Shown here in pieces: positions 5,959 through 6,463 of a stretch of 6,463 nucleotides of DNA. This stretch comes from Sphingomonadaceae bacterium (GTDB lineage: Bacteria > Pseudomonadota > Alphaproteobacteria > Sphingomonadales > Sphingomonadaceae): positions 1 through 6,463 of the forward strand of contig CANGBE010000089.1 in assembly GCA_947451875.1 (NCBI GenBank). Direction: 5' to 3'. Position 1 is the first letter of the stretch. The number at the start of each line of letters is the position of its first letter. Position numbers and translations under genes: made by a program. Under the pieces are notes generated by a model. The model was not told the DNA's origin. It saw only the letters and a program-made list of their open reading frames with translations, and did not search any database.

Positions 5959-6463
5959 ATGGCAAGCATAGGCGTCATCGGCGGAACAGGCGCATTGGGC
6001 AAAGCAATCGCGCGGCGTTTGGCTAAGGGCGGGCATGAAGTAACCATCGGCTCGCGCTCTGCCGAAAGCGCTCAGGCAGCGGCTGAAGAGATCGGCGCGG
6101 CTGGTGGCGCAACCAATGACGATGCCGCGCGCGGCATGGATGTGGTAATCGTAACCGTCCCCTATTCAGCCCATTCTGACACCTTTACCCAGATCAAGGA
6201 TGCAGTCGGAACCGCTATCGTCGTGGATACCACCGTGCCGCTCGTCCCACCCAAGGTGATGCGCGTGCAGCTTCCCGCTGCAGGTAGTGCCGCTGTAGAG
6301 GCGCAGGGTTACCTCGCCGAAGGCGCGCGTTTGGTCTCTGCCTTCCATTCTGTGGCCGCACACAAGCTGATCCACGACGAAAAAATAGATTGCGATGTGC
6401 TGGTGTTTTCCGACGATGTCGAGGCGCGCAGCGTAGTTGTCAGCCTGTGCGCAGACATGGAAC
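5959..6463 (+). CDS. npdG: NADPH:F420 oxidoreductase (NpdG/Fno), N-terminal part, runs off window
   Basis: Translation from the ATG at 5959 stays open to the window edge (168 residues). It matches the F420-dependent NADP reductase family, which moves hydride between NADP(H) and F420; in aerobic bacteria it mainly supplies F420H2 from NADPH. A Rossmann dinucleotide loop IGVIGGTGALG occupies residues 4-14. Ser32-Arg33 in IGSRS sit where this family binds the 2'-phosphate of NADP, and Thr10 is also conserved. The family signature VPLVPPKVMRVQLPAAGSAA at 93-112 and VSAFHSVAAHKL at 126-137 follow. Members are usually about 210-230 residues, so roughly the last quarter is missing here. A good ribosome site (AAAAGGA, 9 nt spacing) supports the start. 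It is divergent from the F420 biosynthesis operon, which fits supply and use of the cofactor being controlled together. Confidence 0.93.
   Translation, partial: MASIGVIGGTGALGKAIARRLAKGGHEVTIGSRSAESAQAAAEEIGAAGGATNDDAARGMDVVIVTVPYSAHSDTFTQIKDAVGTAIVVDTTVPLVPPKVMRVQLPAAGSAAVEAQGYLAEGARLVSAFHSVAAHKLIHDEKIDCDVLVFSDDVEARSVVVSLCADME

Noticed and set aside
6166..6375. Minus-strand open frame of 69 codons inside npdG
   Set aside because: It is antisense to the conserved NpdG signature region; composition and position fit a chance frame.

Overview
The window looks like chromosome from a GC-rich alphaproteobacterium, most likely a sphingomonad. That placement rests only on base composition (about 60% GC by eye), codon style and the gene mix, so it is an inference. 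The core of the window is a compact gene cluster for coenzyme F420 (the deazaflavin redox cofactor). F420 was first known from methanogens and actinobacteria and was later found in some aerobic proteobacteria.

Layout, left to right. Positions 1-85 are the last residues of an AraC-family regulator that starts outside the window. A 132-bp gap (86-217) leads to two tightly spaced plus-strand genes: a sulfotransferase (218-1375) and a small VOC/glyoxalase-fold protein (1388-1855). These meet, tail to tail and with only 3 bp between stop codons, a minus-strand operon read in the order cofE (5893-5120), cofD (5123-4173), and a fused cofG-cofH gene of the fbiC type (4162-1859). After a 65-bp divergent intergenic region, npdG (NADPH:F420 oxidoreductase) starts at 5959 on the plus strand and runs off the right edge.

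How the genes work together. The two radical-SAM domains of FbiC build the deazaflavin chromophore Fo. CofD joins a phospho-C3-acid moiety, carried as a GDP-activated donor, to Fo. CofE adds glutamates to make F420-n. NpdG then loads the finished cofactor with hydride from NADPH. Two expected steps are not in the window: the guanylyltransferase (CofC/FbiD) that makes the CofD donor, and the flavin/nitroreductase domain that in mycobacteria is fused to CofE as FbiB and reduces dehydro-F420-0. CofE here is the single-domain form. This leaves open which tail chemistry is used (PEP, 2-phospholactate or 3-phosphoglycerate).

No RNA genes, CRISPR arrays, insertion sequences or clear intrinsic terminators were seen. 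Apart from the two intergenic regions described, the window is essentially all coding.
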